In this document: in pieces, positions 1 through 7,813 of the stretch | How positions within the stretch are numbered: the stretch's first letter is position 1 | Layout of the letters: each line of letters starts with the position of its first letter | DNA from: Elusimicrobiota bacterium | GTDB taxonomy: Bacteria > Elusimicrobiota > Elusimicrobia > Elusimicrobiales > UBA9959 | Reading direction: 5' to 3' | DNA length: 44,732 nt | NCBI GenBank assembly: GCA_012517285.1 | Contig: JAAYVG010000037.1 | Span: forward strand, 1 to 44,732 | Notes under the pieces: generated by a model | What the model saw: the letters and a program-made list of their open reading frames with translations, nothing else | What the model was told of the DNA's origin: nothing | Databases searched by the model: none | Translations under genes and position numbers: made by a program

Positions 1-2
1 AA

Positions 3-620
3 GTTTCAGTTCCCTTCTTATCGGGATTGCCTTTCCTACATAATAAATTAACGGAGGAGTTATGAAAAAAGAAAGTTTCAGTTCCCTTCTTATCGGGATT
101 GCCTTTCCTACCATCTATGCCAAGAAATGAGAGGTGCAAAAAATAAAAGTTTCAGTTCCCTTCTTATCGGGATTGCCTTTCCTACGGTTGAAGATTTGAA
201 AATAAAAGGGGTAAGAGACTAGTTTCAGTTCCCTTCTTATCGGGATTGCCTTTCCTACAGAGAAATCAATTGAGGAAGGAGAATTTTCTGACGTTTCAGT
301 TCCCTTCTTATCGGGATTGCCTTTCCTACTGCTAATAACCACGAAAAATAAAGAGTATACGGTGTGTTTCAGTTCCCTTCTTATCGGGATTGCCTTTCCT
401 ACTTAAAGACTCGGAGTTGTTCTTTATCACGATTCCACGTTTCAGTTCCCTTCTTATCGGGATTGCCTTTCCTACATGATACAAGGCTATCTATCTGTTT
501 GGTTATTCCAGTTTCAGTTCCCTTCTTATCGGGATTGCCTTTCCTACGAAAGTAATCTAACGCTTAGCAACGGGGTTGCTGGTGTTTCAGTTCCCTTCTT
601 ATCGGGATTGCCTTTCCTAC
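3..620 (-). CRISPR. CRISPR array, 9 repeats and 8 spacers, cut by the window edge
   Basis: Nine identical 37-bp repeats lie at 3-39, 75-111, 149-185, 222-258, 293-329, 366-402, 439-475, 511-547 and 584-620, separated by eight different spacers of 34-37 bp. The repeat begins GTTTCAGTTCCC and ends GCCTTTCCTAC on the plus strand. Read on the minus strand it ends ACTGAAAC, which resembles the 8-nt 5' handle of type I and III crRNAs, and a TCCC/GGGA pair can form a small stem. Together with the promoter at 639-667 this implies transcription right to left, with the newest spacer at 548-583. All repeats are intact, so the degenerate distal end must lie left of the window. No cas gene is visible, so the subtype is unknown. 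Confidence 0.98.
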
Positions 621-638
621 CGCATATTTTATAAGTAT

Positions 639-667
639 ATTTTAATCACTTTTTTTTGATTTGTCAA
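639..667 (-). promoter_or_regulatory. CRISPR leader promoter
   Basis: On the minus strand TTGACA (662-667) and TAAAAT (639-644) are separated by exactly 17 bp, a near-consensus sigma-70 promoter. The expected start, around position 632, is only about 12 bases before the first repeat. The surrounding AT-rich stretch 621-690 is the probable leader. Confidence 0.75.
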
Positions 668-720
668 GGTTTTTTTCTCAACCCCAAATTCCGCAAAACC
701 CTCGCATAGGTTTGAGAAAC

Positions 721-747
721 CGAAAGTAACCGCGGCGGTTACTTTCG
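721..747 (-). terminator. Hairpin directly after etfA, probable terminator
   Basis: CGAAAGTAACCG and CGGTTACTTTCG form a perfect 12-bp stem with a 3-base loop, starting one base beyond the etfA stop codon. The tail on the minus strand is GTTTCT, a weak T-run. It would separate the etf transcript from the CRISPR leader, which lies downstream in the same direction. Confidence 0.6.
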
Positions 748-748
748 T

Positions 749-1648
749 TTATTCAAAAAGGCGGGAAATGACTTTTTTATAGTCCTCGCATATGAAGTAG
801 TCGGAGTATTTTTTTATCGGGGCATTAGGGTTTGTGTTTATTGATATTATCTTTTTTGCTTTTTCAACCCCTTTTATGTGATACTCCTTTCCTGATATAC
901 CTATTGCAATGTAGAGTTTTGGTGAGATTATCTTTCCTGTTATGCCAATCTGGTAATCACTATCCTTTATCCCCTCGTGTATGAGGGGCCTTGAATATCC
1001 AATGGATGCGTTTATCTTTTTAGCAAATTCTTCTATCAGTTTTATGTCCTCTCTCCTTACACCTCTTCCTATACCTATAACCTTTTCTGCCTTTTCTAAT
1101 AGTACAAAAGAATCACTCTTCTCATACTTGAGCAATCTTATTCTTGTATCATCCTCAATTTCAAATTCTTTTAAGGTTTTATTAGTATTTGTTTCGTTTT
1201 CTGATGACTCGTTCATCATTTTGTTGAATGTTATTACCTTTATCTCTGATTTTGAGTAAAGTTTTGCCACAACGCTTCCACCGTAGGCATATTTTGTTGC
1301 ACATATCCTTCCATTCTCCATCATTATGTCGTTGCAGTCTGTAAGTATTCCGAGTGAAAGCTCTGATGATAGCCTTGCAGCAAGGTTTTTCATATCGGAG
1401 CCATAAGGGAATGCTATTATCTCTGGTTTTATTTCTAATATTATTTCCCTTATTTTTTTTGTTATTTCAGTATTAAACAGTGTATCAGTTTTTATGATGT
1501 ATGAGGGGTTAAATTTATTCTCATATTTTTGATTTTTTTCAACTATTTCAATAGAAATCACATCTGTTTTAAATCTTTCTTCAAGTATCTTTTTTATTGA
1601 GATGAAATCGTCTATCTGTTCTTTTTTAAATACTATAATGCTATTCAT
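749..1648 (-). CDS. etfA: Electron transfer flavoprotein, alpha subunit
   Basis: This is the FAD-binding alpha subunit of the EtfAB heterodimer, which carries electrons from flavin dehydrogenases such as acyl-CoA dehydrogenases. At 299 residues it is close to the usual length of about 310. The C-terminal third carries the FAD-domain signature: GRGVRREDIKLIEEFA, a SRPLIHEG segment, QIGITGKIISPKLYIA, GISGKEYHI and NTNPNAPIKKYSDYFI. The N-terminal half is weakly conserved and lysine-rich. It starts inside the end of etfB (8-bp overlap), which indicates translational coupling. The likely client in this window is the acyl-CoA dehydrogenase at 34090-35304, but that link is inferred from function only. 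Confidence 0.93.
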   Translation of the reverse strand: MNSIIVFKKEQIDDFISIKKILEERFKTDVISIEIVEKNQKYENKFNPSYIIKTDTLFNTEITKKIREIILEIKPEIIAFPYGSDMKNLAARLSSELSLGILTDCNDIMMENGRICATKYAYGGSVVAKLYSKSEIKVITFNKMMNESSENETNTNKTLKEFEIEDDTRIRLLKYEKSDSFVLLEKAEKVIGIGRGVRREDIKLIEEFAKKINASIGYSRPLIHEGIKDSDYQIGITGKIISPKLYIAIGISGKEYHIKGVEKAKKIISINTNPNAPIKKYSDYFICEDYKKVISRLFE

Positions 1649-2420
1649 ATATAACCTTTTTTATTTCCGATAGTTCATTTTCATCATTTATGTTTAAAGT
1701 CTTAGTGTTTCTTGTCTGTTCTGTTTTGAGTTCTTTAAGGTCTATAACCTCTGTTGGACTCTCCTTTAAGCCATCAAAGTTTTCTATATCAAAGTCTCTG
1801 AGTGAAAATATAACAGGCTTAAAATTTTTTGATTTTAATCTGTTTTTTATTGATATTATCCTGAGCAAAATGGCTGATACATCAAAGGATATGACACATG
1901 GTTTTTTTATTTCAATCTCCATTTTTTCTGATGAGTTTTCTTTTTTAACAATGATGGAATCATTATTGTTTATTTCTACAGTTTTTGCTGATGTTAGGGA
2001 TGGTATTTGAAGGTTTGAGGCTATCTCTGATGGGACAACCGATGTCTCTCCATCACTTGATTTTAAACCGCAAAAAACTATGAAGTCATCATCTGATATT
2101 ATTTTTTTTATTCCGAGAGATAGTATTTTTGAGGTTATAAAGGCATCAGAGCCTTTTAAATTTGGGTCTGTTATTATAAATCCGTTATCAGCCCCCTTTG
2201 AGATGGAGTATTTTATCAACTCCTCTGATTGAGGCGGTCCCATTGTTAAAGTTATGACCTCTGATTGAGTTTTATCCTTTATAAGAAGTGCATTTTCTAA
2301 AGCATATTCATCGTATATGTTTGTTGCAAGTTTTATGTTTTCCCTTATAAGGTTGCCTTTGGAGTCAAATCTTATATCCTCTTCCTCAGGAACCTGTTTA
2401 AGGCAGACTATTATCTTCAT
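1641..2420 (-). CDS. etfB: Electron transfer flavoprotein, beta subunit
   Basis: Partner of EtfA. The 259-residue protein opens with the typical MKIIVCLKQVPEEEDIRFD and contains NIYDEYALENALLIKD, TLTMGPPQSEELIKY and SKGADNGFII, all conserved EtfB landmarks. The AMP/flavin loop reads CGLKSSDGETSVVPSEIA where many EtfB proteins have an IDGDTAQVGP-like sequence, so the loop is recognisable but diverged. The start codon overlaps the purA stop by 4 bp (ATGA), so purA, etfB and etfA appear to be one translationally coupled unit. Pairing adenylosuccinate synthetase with ETF has no obvious pathway logic. Confidence 0.93.
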   Translation of the reverse strand: MKIIVCLKQVPEEEDIRFDSKGNLIRENIKLATNIYDEYALENALLIKDKTQSEVITLTMGPPQSEELIKYSISKGADNGFIITDPNLKGSDAFITSKILSLGIKKIISDDDFIVFCGLKSSDGETSVVPSEIASNLQIPSLTSAKTVEINNNDSIIVKKENSSEKMEIEIKKPCVISFDVSAILLRIISIKNRLKSKNFKPVIFSLRDFDIENFDGLKESPTEVIDLKELKTEQTRNTKTLNINDENELSEIKKVIYE

Positions 2421-3439
2421 TTTCTCAAATCCATTATATCTTCGGTATTTGGGCCAACAGATACAAGTGAGAGCTCGGGATATGGATAAACCTTCTTTAA
2501 TTTTTCTACTGTTTCAAGAAATTTTTTTGATTCGCTGGTATCTGCTTCATCAAGATTTGATATTTTTTTGCCATTTAAAAGAAGGTCAAAGTGGGTTACT
2601 GCAATCTTTGTTGCAGAGTTTATCATAATTGCTTTTTTTACTGAGTCAAATTCAAACCTTCCTATCCTTCTTAACCTTTTTGAAACACTCCCAACCTCTC
2701 TTCCCTCACTGTGATATTTTTCAAGCTCGGACTCATCAAATATCTCATCTTCAAGTGGACCAGGACCCACTCGTGATACATATGGTTTCATCACAGCATA
2801 AACATCATTAACAGATTTCGGTCCAACTCCAGCCTCAGCAGCAAATGTTGAGGCTGTTGTGTCCCTTGATGTGGTGTATGGATACTCGCCGTGTAATAGT
2901 GAGAGTTTAAAGCCTTGAGTTCCTTCTATCATAACCTTTTTTTCCTTTGATATCTCTGTGTTTAAAAGCTCTGGAACATCCTTTATGTATTGTGAAAGCT
3001 CTTTAAAGTCCTTTGCAAATTTTATATCCCTTCGCTCTATCCTTTCCCTTACAGCAACACCAAGCCCTGTTCCAACACTTCCTATCTTTGTCATCATATA
3101 GCTATTGCTACGCTCCTCATTTCTTTGTTCCTCTGTTACAACAACACAGTGTGGGTCTATTATTATTCTGTTTTCTGTTTCAGTTTCTTTTATCTCTTTT
3201 AAAAGCCAGTCAAGTATAACATATGTCCCTGCTGAGAGAACAAGCTTTGTGGTCGGGTTTACAAACCCTGCAGGTATTGATTTTAATGGAAATATCTTTC
3301 CTTTGTAAAAAACGGTATGGCCTGCGTTTGGGCCACCAACCTTAACACAATAGTCATATCTATCCTTTATAGCAAGATATGCTGCAATCTTCCCCTTTCC
3401 CTCATCACCACCCTGTGTCCCAACAATTATATCAACCAT
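2417..3439 (-). CDS. purA: Adenylosuccinate synthetase, short archaeal-type form
   Basis: PurA joins IMP and aspartate using GTP, the first step from IMP to AMP. The GTP-binding loop GTQGGDEGKGK is at residues 7-17, followed by GGPNAGHTV, IGSVGTGLG, the VMIEGTQGFKLSLLHG segment and TTSRDTTAS. At 340 residues it is much shorter than the usual bacterial enzyme of about 430 and matches the compact layout of archaeal PurA proteins of about 340 residues. A strong GGAGG precedes the ATG. It follows purB across a heptamer repeat tract and overlaps etfB by 4 bp. The family call is firm; transfer from an archaeal-type lineage is inferred. Confidence 0.93.
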   Translation of the reverse strand: MVDIIVGTQGGDEGKGKIAAYLAIKDRYDYCVKVGGPNAGHTVFYKGKIFPLKSIPAGFVNPTTKLVLSAGTYVILDWLLKEIKETETENRIIIDPHCVVVTEEQRNEERSNSYMMTKIGSVGTGLGVAVRERIERRDIKFAKDFKELSQYIKDVPELLNTEISKEKKVMIEGTQGFKLSLLHGEYPYTTSRDTTASTFAAEAGVGPKSVNDVYAVMKPYVSRVGPGPLEDEIFDESELEKYHSEGREVGSVSKRLRRIGRFEFDSVKKAIMINSATKIAVTHFDLLLNGKKISNLDEADTSESKKFLETVEKLKKVYPYPELSLVSVGPNTEDIMDLRK

Positions 3440-3457
3440 TAATCCTCCAGTAAAAAA

Positions 3458-3547
3458 CAGAAGTCAGAAGACAGATGACAGAAAACAGAAGTCAGATGTC
3501 AGAAATCAGAAAGAACAAGTCAGAAAAGCAACTCACTCTTCTGACTT
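3458..3547. repeat. Degenerate heptamer tract between purB and purA
   Basis: Ten consecutive 7-bp units run from 3458 to about 3528, all variants of CAGAAGT, CAGATGA or CAGAAAA, with one decayed unit at 3514-3520. An inverted piece at 3537-3547 is the perfect 11-base reverse complement of 3461-3471, so the transcript could fold back. The tract ends one base before the purB stop codon at 3548-3550. Confidence 0.9.
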
Positions 3548-4957
3548 TTAATTTTTTATTTTAGTCTTCTTTGCAAGCATTGATGCGATGCCAGTATATG
3601 GCAATGATACAGCTTTTTGTATTTCTTTCTTTATCTTTTCATTTATCTGAAGCCTGTCTATGAAATTTTCTATCTCTTTTTTTGTTATCCTGTGGCCTCT
3701 TGTCAAATCCTTCATCATCTCATAAGCATTTTTGATCCCATACTTCCTTAAAATTGTCTGTATTGCTTCAGCATAAACCTCAGGATGCTCATCAACAATT
3801 CTTACTGCCCTCAACTCGTCTAATGTTATCTTTGACATACCCGTTATAAATGAGTCGTATGCTAATATGCTGTGGCCAAATGCAACACCAATGTTTCTTT
3901 CAACAGTTGAGTCTGTAAGATCCCGTTGTAGCCTTGATACTGGAAATTTTGACGAAAAGAATTCAAGCATTGAGTTTGCAAACTGAAGATTTCCCTCAGA
4001 GTTTTCAAAGTTTATCGGGTTTATTTTGTGCGGCATTGTTGATGATCCAATCTCACCATCAACAGGCCTGAGTATTATCAGATCATCGCTTATGTATCTC
4101 CAGATATCCTGACAGAGCCCAATAAGTATGCTGTTTAGATGTCTTATTCTGTCAAAGAGCTCTATCCATGAGTCATGGCTTTCTATCTGGGTTGTGTATA
4201 AATTTATTTCAAGGTTGTAATTGAATTGAGTGTTTATGTGTTTTATAAACCTTGATGAAAAATCTGTCCAGTCAATATCAGGAAATGCTGAAACAAATGA
4301 GTTATAGTTTCCAACAGCACCGTTTAACTTTACCATTATTCTGTGATCTTTTATAAAATCATTCTGCCTTTTTATCCTTTCATAAAAGTTTCGCATCTCC
4401 TTACCAAATGTTGTAGGCGATGCTATCTGGCCATGAGTTCTTGCCGGGAAAACGGATGAAGCGTGCTTTACCGACAATTCCATAAGTATTTTTAAAATCT
4501 TTTCTGTTTCTTTGAGGAACACATCCATTATAAAACCTGAGATCATAAGAGAATAAGCAATGTTGTTTGTATCCTCTGATGTAAGACCGAAGTGTATAAG
4601 CTCTAAATTGTTCTTTATTTTATTTTCAAATGTTTTTTTTAAATAGTATTCCACAGCCTTTACATCATGGTTTGTTGGCTTTATCTTACCATCCCCCTGA
4701 AACTCTATCTTTTTTACCTCAAAAGCATTTTTATCCTTAAGATTATATATTTCTCTGATATACTCTGTTTCTTTTTTAGAAAGCTGTTTTAAAGGATAAC
4801 CTTTTGATTTAAGATATAAGATAAGAAATATAAAATACTCACACTCAACCATTATCCTGTGATTTATAAGTGCTGACTCGGAAAAATAATCCCTCAACGG
4901 CTCAACCTTTGAGTGATACCTTCCATCAAGCGGTGATATGGCATAGAGTTTTTCCAT
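3548..4957 (-). CDS. purB: Adenylosuccinate lyase
   Basis: PurB removes fumarate from adenylosuccinate and from SAICAR, acting twice in purine synthesis. The fumarase-superfamily signature GSSTMPHKINPINFENSEGN is clear, with LTSEDTNN, ARTHGQIASPTTFGKE and PVSRLQRDLTDSTV, the pattern of the E. coli-like long class. I start it at MEKLYAISPLDGRY (469 residues), the normal PurB N-terminus; an in-frame ATG 24 bases upstream would add eight unlikely residues. A TAAAAT box lies 8 bases before this ATG. The gene sits directly before purA, so both steps from IMP to AMP are adjacent, and it follows the membrane protein at 4990-7164 closely. Confidence 0.95.
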   Translation of the reverse strand: MEKLYAISPLDGRYHSKVEPLRDYFSESALINHRIMVECEYFIFLILYLKSKGYPLKQLSKKETEYIREIYNLKDKNAFEVKKIEFQGDGKIKPTNHDVKAVEYYLKKTFENKIKNNLELIHFGLTSEDTNNIAYSLMISGFIMDVFLKETEKILKILMELSVKHASSVFPARTHGQIASPTTFGKEMRNFYERIKRQNDFIKDHRIMVKLNGAVGNYNSFVSAFPDIDWTDFSSRFIKHINTQFNYNLEINLYTTQIESHDSWIELFDRIRHLNSILIGLCQDIWRYISDDLIILRPVDGEIGSSTMPHKINPINFENSEGNLQFANSMLEFFSSKFPVSRLQRDLTDSTVERNIGVAFGHSILAYDSFITGMSKITLDELRAVRIVDEHPEVYAEAIQTILRKYGIKNAYEMMKDLTRGHRITKKEIENFIDRLQINEKIKKEIQKAVSLPYTGIASMLAKKTKIKN

Positions 4958-4965
4958 ACCTCTAT

Positions 4966-4971
4966 ATTTTA
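4966..4971 (-). promoter_or_regulatory. Possible -10 box next to the purB start
   Basis: TAAAAT, preceded by TTTTTTG, lies 8 bases before the chosen purB ATG and inside the short gap after the upstream gene. It resembles the boxes at nuoA and acpP. A GAGG directly before the ATG could still act as a ribosome-binding site, so this is the weakest case of the leaderless pattern. Confidence 0.35.
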
Positions 4972-4989
4972 CAAAAAACAAAGTTTTTG

Positions 4990-7164
4990 TTATATGTTTT
5001 TCTTTGAATATTCCCAGACCTGTCTGAGATAATTTGGAAATATTGTTTTATTTCTATCAACAATTCTGTAAAGCACCAATTTTTCTGAGTATTGGTTGGA
5101 TATGATTTTTTCATAAGTTTTTTCTTCAGATAAATGCTTGTTAAAAAAATCATCATACTTTTTCATATCCTCATCCCCCCAGTAAAATATACTGTATCCC
5201 TTCTGTGTTCTAAATGCCTCTGTGACATTAAGAAGGATATGAGTTATTCCTTTTTCTTTTAATTTTTTATACACTTCATCACCATCTTTTGAGCCAATTG
5301 TAATATCAATTAGCTGGTTTCTGTCAAAAACAGAGCTTACCTCAAAGGGTTTGTCTAAATAAAAACTTTTTGAATCACCGAGGATAAGAACCTTTTCATT
5401 TGATTTAAGGTTTTCATTTATATACTTAAAAAGTGCATATGATGGGGATGGGTACCTCGGATGTGTCTCTGAAAGATAATCATCGCGTGAGATCTCACCA
5501 TTTACAACCCTGTATCTGCCCTCACTTCGCATAAGATATATTATCCATGTTATTGAAAGGAATATGGTTAGATATGCTACAAATTTCATAAGTTTTTTTA
5601 ATATGCCACCATAAACATCATTTATATAGTATGCTGCAAGAATCGACATGGCAAAAAACGATGAGAAAAGATGTCTTATTGTAGTTGAGCTAAAAGACCA
5701 CATAATCCATGAAAATATAAAAACTATCCAGAGATATCGTATAAAATAATTTTTATTTCTTTTAAATATTGCAAGCGGAAGAATGAGTAAAAATAAAGGT
5801 GTAAAGAATTCTGAGTTTATTATCTGACCTGTTGAGATCAAAAATGGGTGTTTGAGCCAATCTGTAAAATTGAAACTGGAAAACTGTCTTACCTCTAACA
5901 TAAAATTGTTTATCTTCTCAGCATCAAGAGTGGGTATGTTTTTATTGAATATAGAAATACCAAATGGATAGAGTGGATTTGAATAGTTTATATAGTTTTT
6001 TATAAACCATGGAACTGTAAATATAGCAAAAAATACTGAAAAGATTGCTATTTCTTTTAAAAACCAATTAAATCTAAATTCCTTATCCTTTATTTTTTTA
6101 TAAACAACCACAACAAGAAATGAGATTATTATAAAGGCTGTGTTATATTTTGTTCCAAAGGCAAAACCTGAAAAGAGTCCGCACAAACCCATCCAGATAA
6201 GTTTTTTTGTATCAAGATATTTAACAGCGGAGTAGAATGCAATGATAATAAATAATGCTGCTATTATATCGCTTGCCGCAGCTTGTGAGGATTGAGCAAC
6301 ATGAAATATTGAATAAAAAATAACTGCTGAAAGAAGTGATGTCTTTGCTGAGATGTGTTTTCTAAAAAGCCAGCCAATTGATATAAAGCAAAAGACTGAG
6401 CTTATAAAGTTTATAAGAAGTGGGTTTTGTTTACCAAATGACACAAGCGAAAAAAGATATATAACTGAATGGTTCAGTGTAAGTTTTGAATAGATGTTAT
6501 AGGGCATATCCTTTATTGAACCCTCTATGAGCCAGTAGTTTGGAACTCCAAGATGATAAACAAGCGTATCATAAAAGATCTCAGGGGCCAATGACTGAAC
6601 AAGGTTTATTACAAAGATAACAAAAAATATAAAGAAAAGAAGTTTGTTTGATTTGATGTCATCCTTAAACGATAGGCTTAACTTAAACCCATTTTTATAA
6701 AGTCTGAGAAAATAGAGAAGTATTCCCACTGATAGAAAGGAAAGATACAGTGGCCTTTTAATAAATCCTGCAAATCCTGTTGCCATTGTAAAAATCGCTA
6801 TCGCACACAACCCTAAAACATATGAGGCAACAATCCCTTCCTTTTCTGGCACATCAAGCCTTAAAATTTTTACAACAAGTCTCCCCCAACCAATTACTGA
6901 GATTAAAAAAAGTATTATTTTTATTATTTCAAGTGTGTTATAAACAACTGTCTTTGTTATGTTGGATGAAAGATAGTTTGATGGGTTTATTAAATCAACA
7001 AACATCAAAAGGCTGAATGGAAACTTTGAAAAATAGGCAGAAAAAGTGAAGTATGATATAACAATAAAAACAGCAAACGCTAAGAAATAAAGTTTTTTAT
7101 TTTCTTTTTCTTTTTTTTCAACAACAAGTTCCTTTGGCTGTTTATGATTTTTTTTCTTTGACAT
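4990..7164 (-). CDS. Polytopic membrane glycosyltransferase, PMT/GT39-like
   Basis: A 724-residue protein with a lysine-rich cytoplasmic N-terminus (residues 1-24), many hydrophobic segments to about residue 540 and a soluble C-terminal domain. After an early membrane segment, PEIFYDTLVYHLGVPNYWLIEGSI matches the first periplasmic loop of bacterial GT-C enzymes related to protein O-mannosyltransferases, in which an acidic pair binds the lipid-phosphate sugar donor. GFAFGTKYNTAF and VPWFIKNYI also fit the family. The C-terminal region (NEKVLILGDSKSFYLDKPFEV) resembles the soluble tail of such proteins. It probably adds a sugar to an envelope lipid or protein. Substrate and acceptor cannot be told. 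It lies between ribE and purB. Confidence 0.7.
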   Translation of the reverse strand: MSKKKNHKQPKELVVEKKEKENKKLYFLAFAVFIVISYFTFSAYFSKFPFSLLMFVDLINPSNYLSSNITKTVVYNTLEIIKIILFLISVIGWGRLVVKILRLDVPEKEGIVASYVLGLCAIAIFTMATGFAGFIKRPLYLSFLSVGILLYFLRLYKNGFKLSLSFKDDIKSNKLLFFIFFVIFVINLVQSLAPEIFYDTLVYHLGVPNYWLIEGSIKDMPYNIYSKLTLNHSVIYLFSLVSFGKQNPLLINFISSVFCFISIGWLFRKHISAKTSLLSAVIFYSIFHVAQSSQAAASDIIAALFIIIAFYSAVKYLDTKKLIWMGLCGLFSGFAFGTKYNTAFIIISFLVVVVYKKIKDKEFRFNWFLKEIAIFSVFFAIFTVPWFIKNYINYSNPLYPFGISIFNKNIPTLDAEKINNFMLEVRQFSSFNFTDWLKHPFLISTGQIINSEFFTPLFLLILPLAIFKRNKNYFIRYLWIVFIFSWIMWSFSSTTIRHLFSSFFAMSILAAYYINDVYGGILKKLMKFVAYLTIFLSITWIIYLMRSEGRYRVVNGEISRDDYLSETHPRYPSPSYALFKYINENLKSNEKVLILGDSKSFYLDKPFEVSSVFDRNQLIDITIGSKDGDEVYKKLKEKGITHILLNVTEAFRTQKGYSIFYWGDEDMKKYDDFFNKHLSEEKTYEKIISNQYSEKLVLYRIVDRNKTIFPNYLRQVWEYSKKNI

Positions 7165-7212
7165 TTTTATTTTATTCCACTGCTTTTTTAAAATAGAAAA
7201 TATAAATATTTT

Positions 7213-7812
7213 TTATACAAACCCATTCTCTTTTAAAAAGTTCAGTGTTATTTTACTCTCATCCTTTTTCAGGTATTTTGCTATTATATCAAACTCTATG
7301 TTTACAAATCTATTTTTTTCTAATAAATTGATATTAGTGTTTTTAAACGTGTGAGGTATAACACTGACATCAAAGCTTTCTGGTTTTACATTAAACGATG
7401 TAAGGCTTATGCCGTTTACACAGACAGAACCCTTTTCAACCACATATTTAGTGTTTGAAACTGAAACGGTGATTATATATGAACCATCCAATTCTTTTAT
7501 TTTTTCAATCCTTCCAACCTCATCTATATGTCCGCTTACAATATGCCCGCCCATCCTTGAACCAAGCTTTAATGCCCTTTCAATGTTTGCAAGATCCCCC
7601 TTTTTAATGTATCTGAAGTTAGTCTTGGAGTATGTCTCTTCGCTTGTATCAAAGGATATTGTTTTTTTATCATGGTGGCCTACAGTCAGACATACCCCAT
7701 TTACTGCTATACTCTCACCATTTATAATATCATCATAAACATTTTCAATAACAATCCTGTTTTTATTTATATCAAAAATCTTTAATAAATTTTCAACAAT
7801 TCCCGTAAACAT
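7213..7812 (-). CDS. ribE: Riboflavin synthase, alpha chain
   Basis: This enzyme dismutates two molecules of 6,7-dimethyl-8-ribityllumazine to riboflavin. The 199-residue protein starts with the hallmark MFTGIVE and has two lumazine-binding barrels: the first with ESIAVNGVCLTV and GSRMGGHIVSGHIDEVG, the second with VEKGSVCVNGISLTSFNV and the VIPHTFKNTNI segment. Length is normal (about 200). The start lies one base past the ribD stop, so it is translated as the last gene of the rib operon. The E. coli homologue is called ribC, so the symbol depends on the naming scheme. Confidence 0.95.
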   Translation of the reverse strand: MFTGIVENLLKIFDINKNRIVIENVYDDIINGESIAVNGVCLTVGHHDKKTISFDTSEETYSKTNFRYIKKGDLANIERALKLGSRMGGHIVSGHIDEVGRIEKIKELDGSYIITVSVSNTKYVVEKGSVCVNGISLTSFNVKPESFDVSVIPHTFKNTNINLLEKNRFVNIEFDIIAKYLKKDESKITLNFLKENGFV

Positions 7813-7813
7813 T

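Noticed and set aside
115-555. Open reading frames on both strands across 115-342 and 364-555
   Set aside because: They are translations of CRISPR repeats and spacers; the repeat sequence reappears as a periodic peptide.
548-583. Spacer 8 containing AGCAAC-GGG-GTTGCT as a regulatory hairpin
   Set aside because: A small hairpin inside one spacer is most simply a property of its source sequence.
621-748. cas genes or a tracrRNA next to the array
   Set aside because: The 128-bp stretch has only a promoter and a hairpin; no repeat-complementary sequence or ORF is visible.
1690-2010. Long plus-strand ORFs opposite etfB, nuoL, plsX and other genes
   Set aside because: They are antisense shadows of well identified genes, with low-complexity hydrophobic translations and no ribosome-binding sites.
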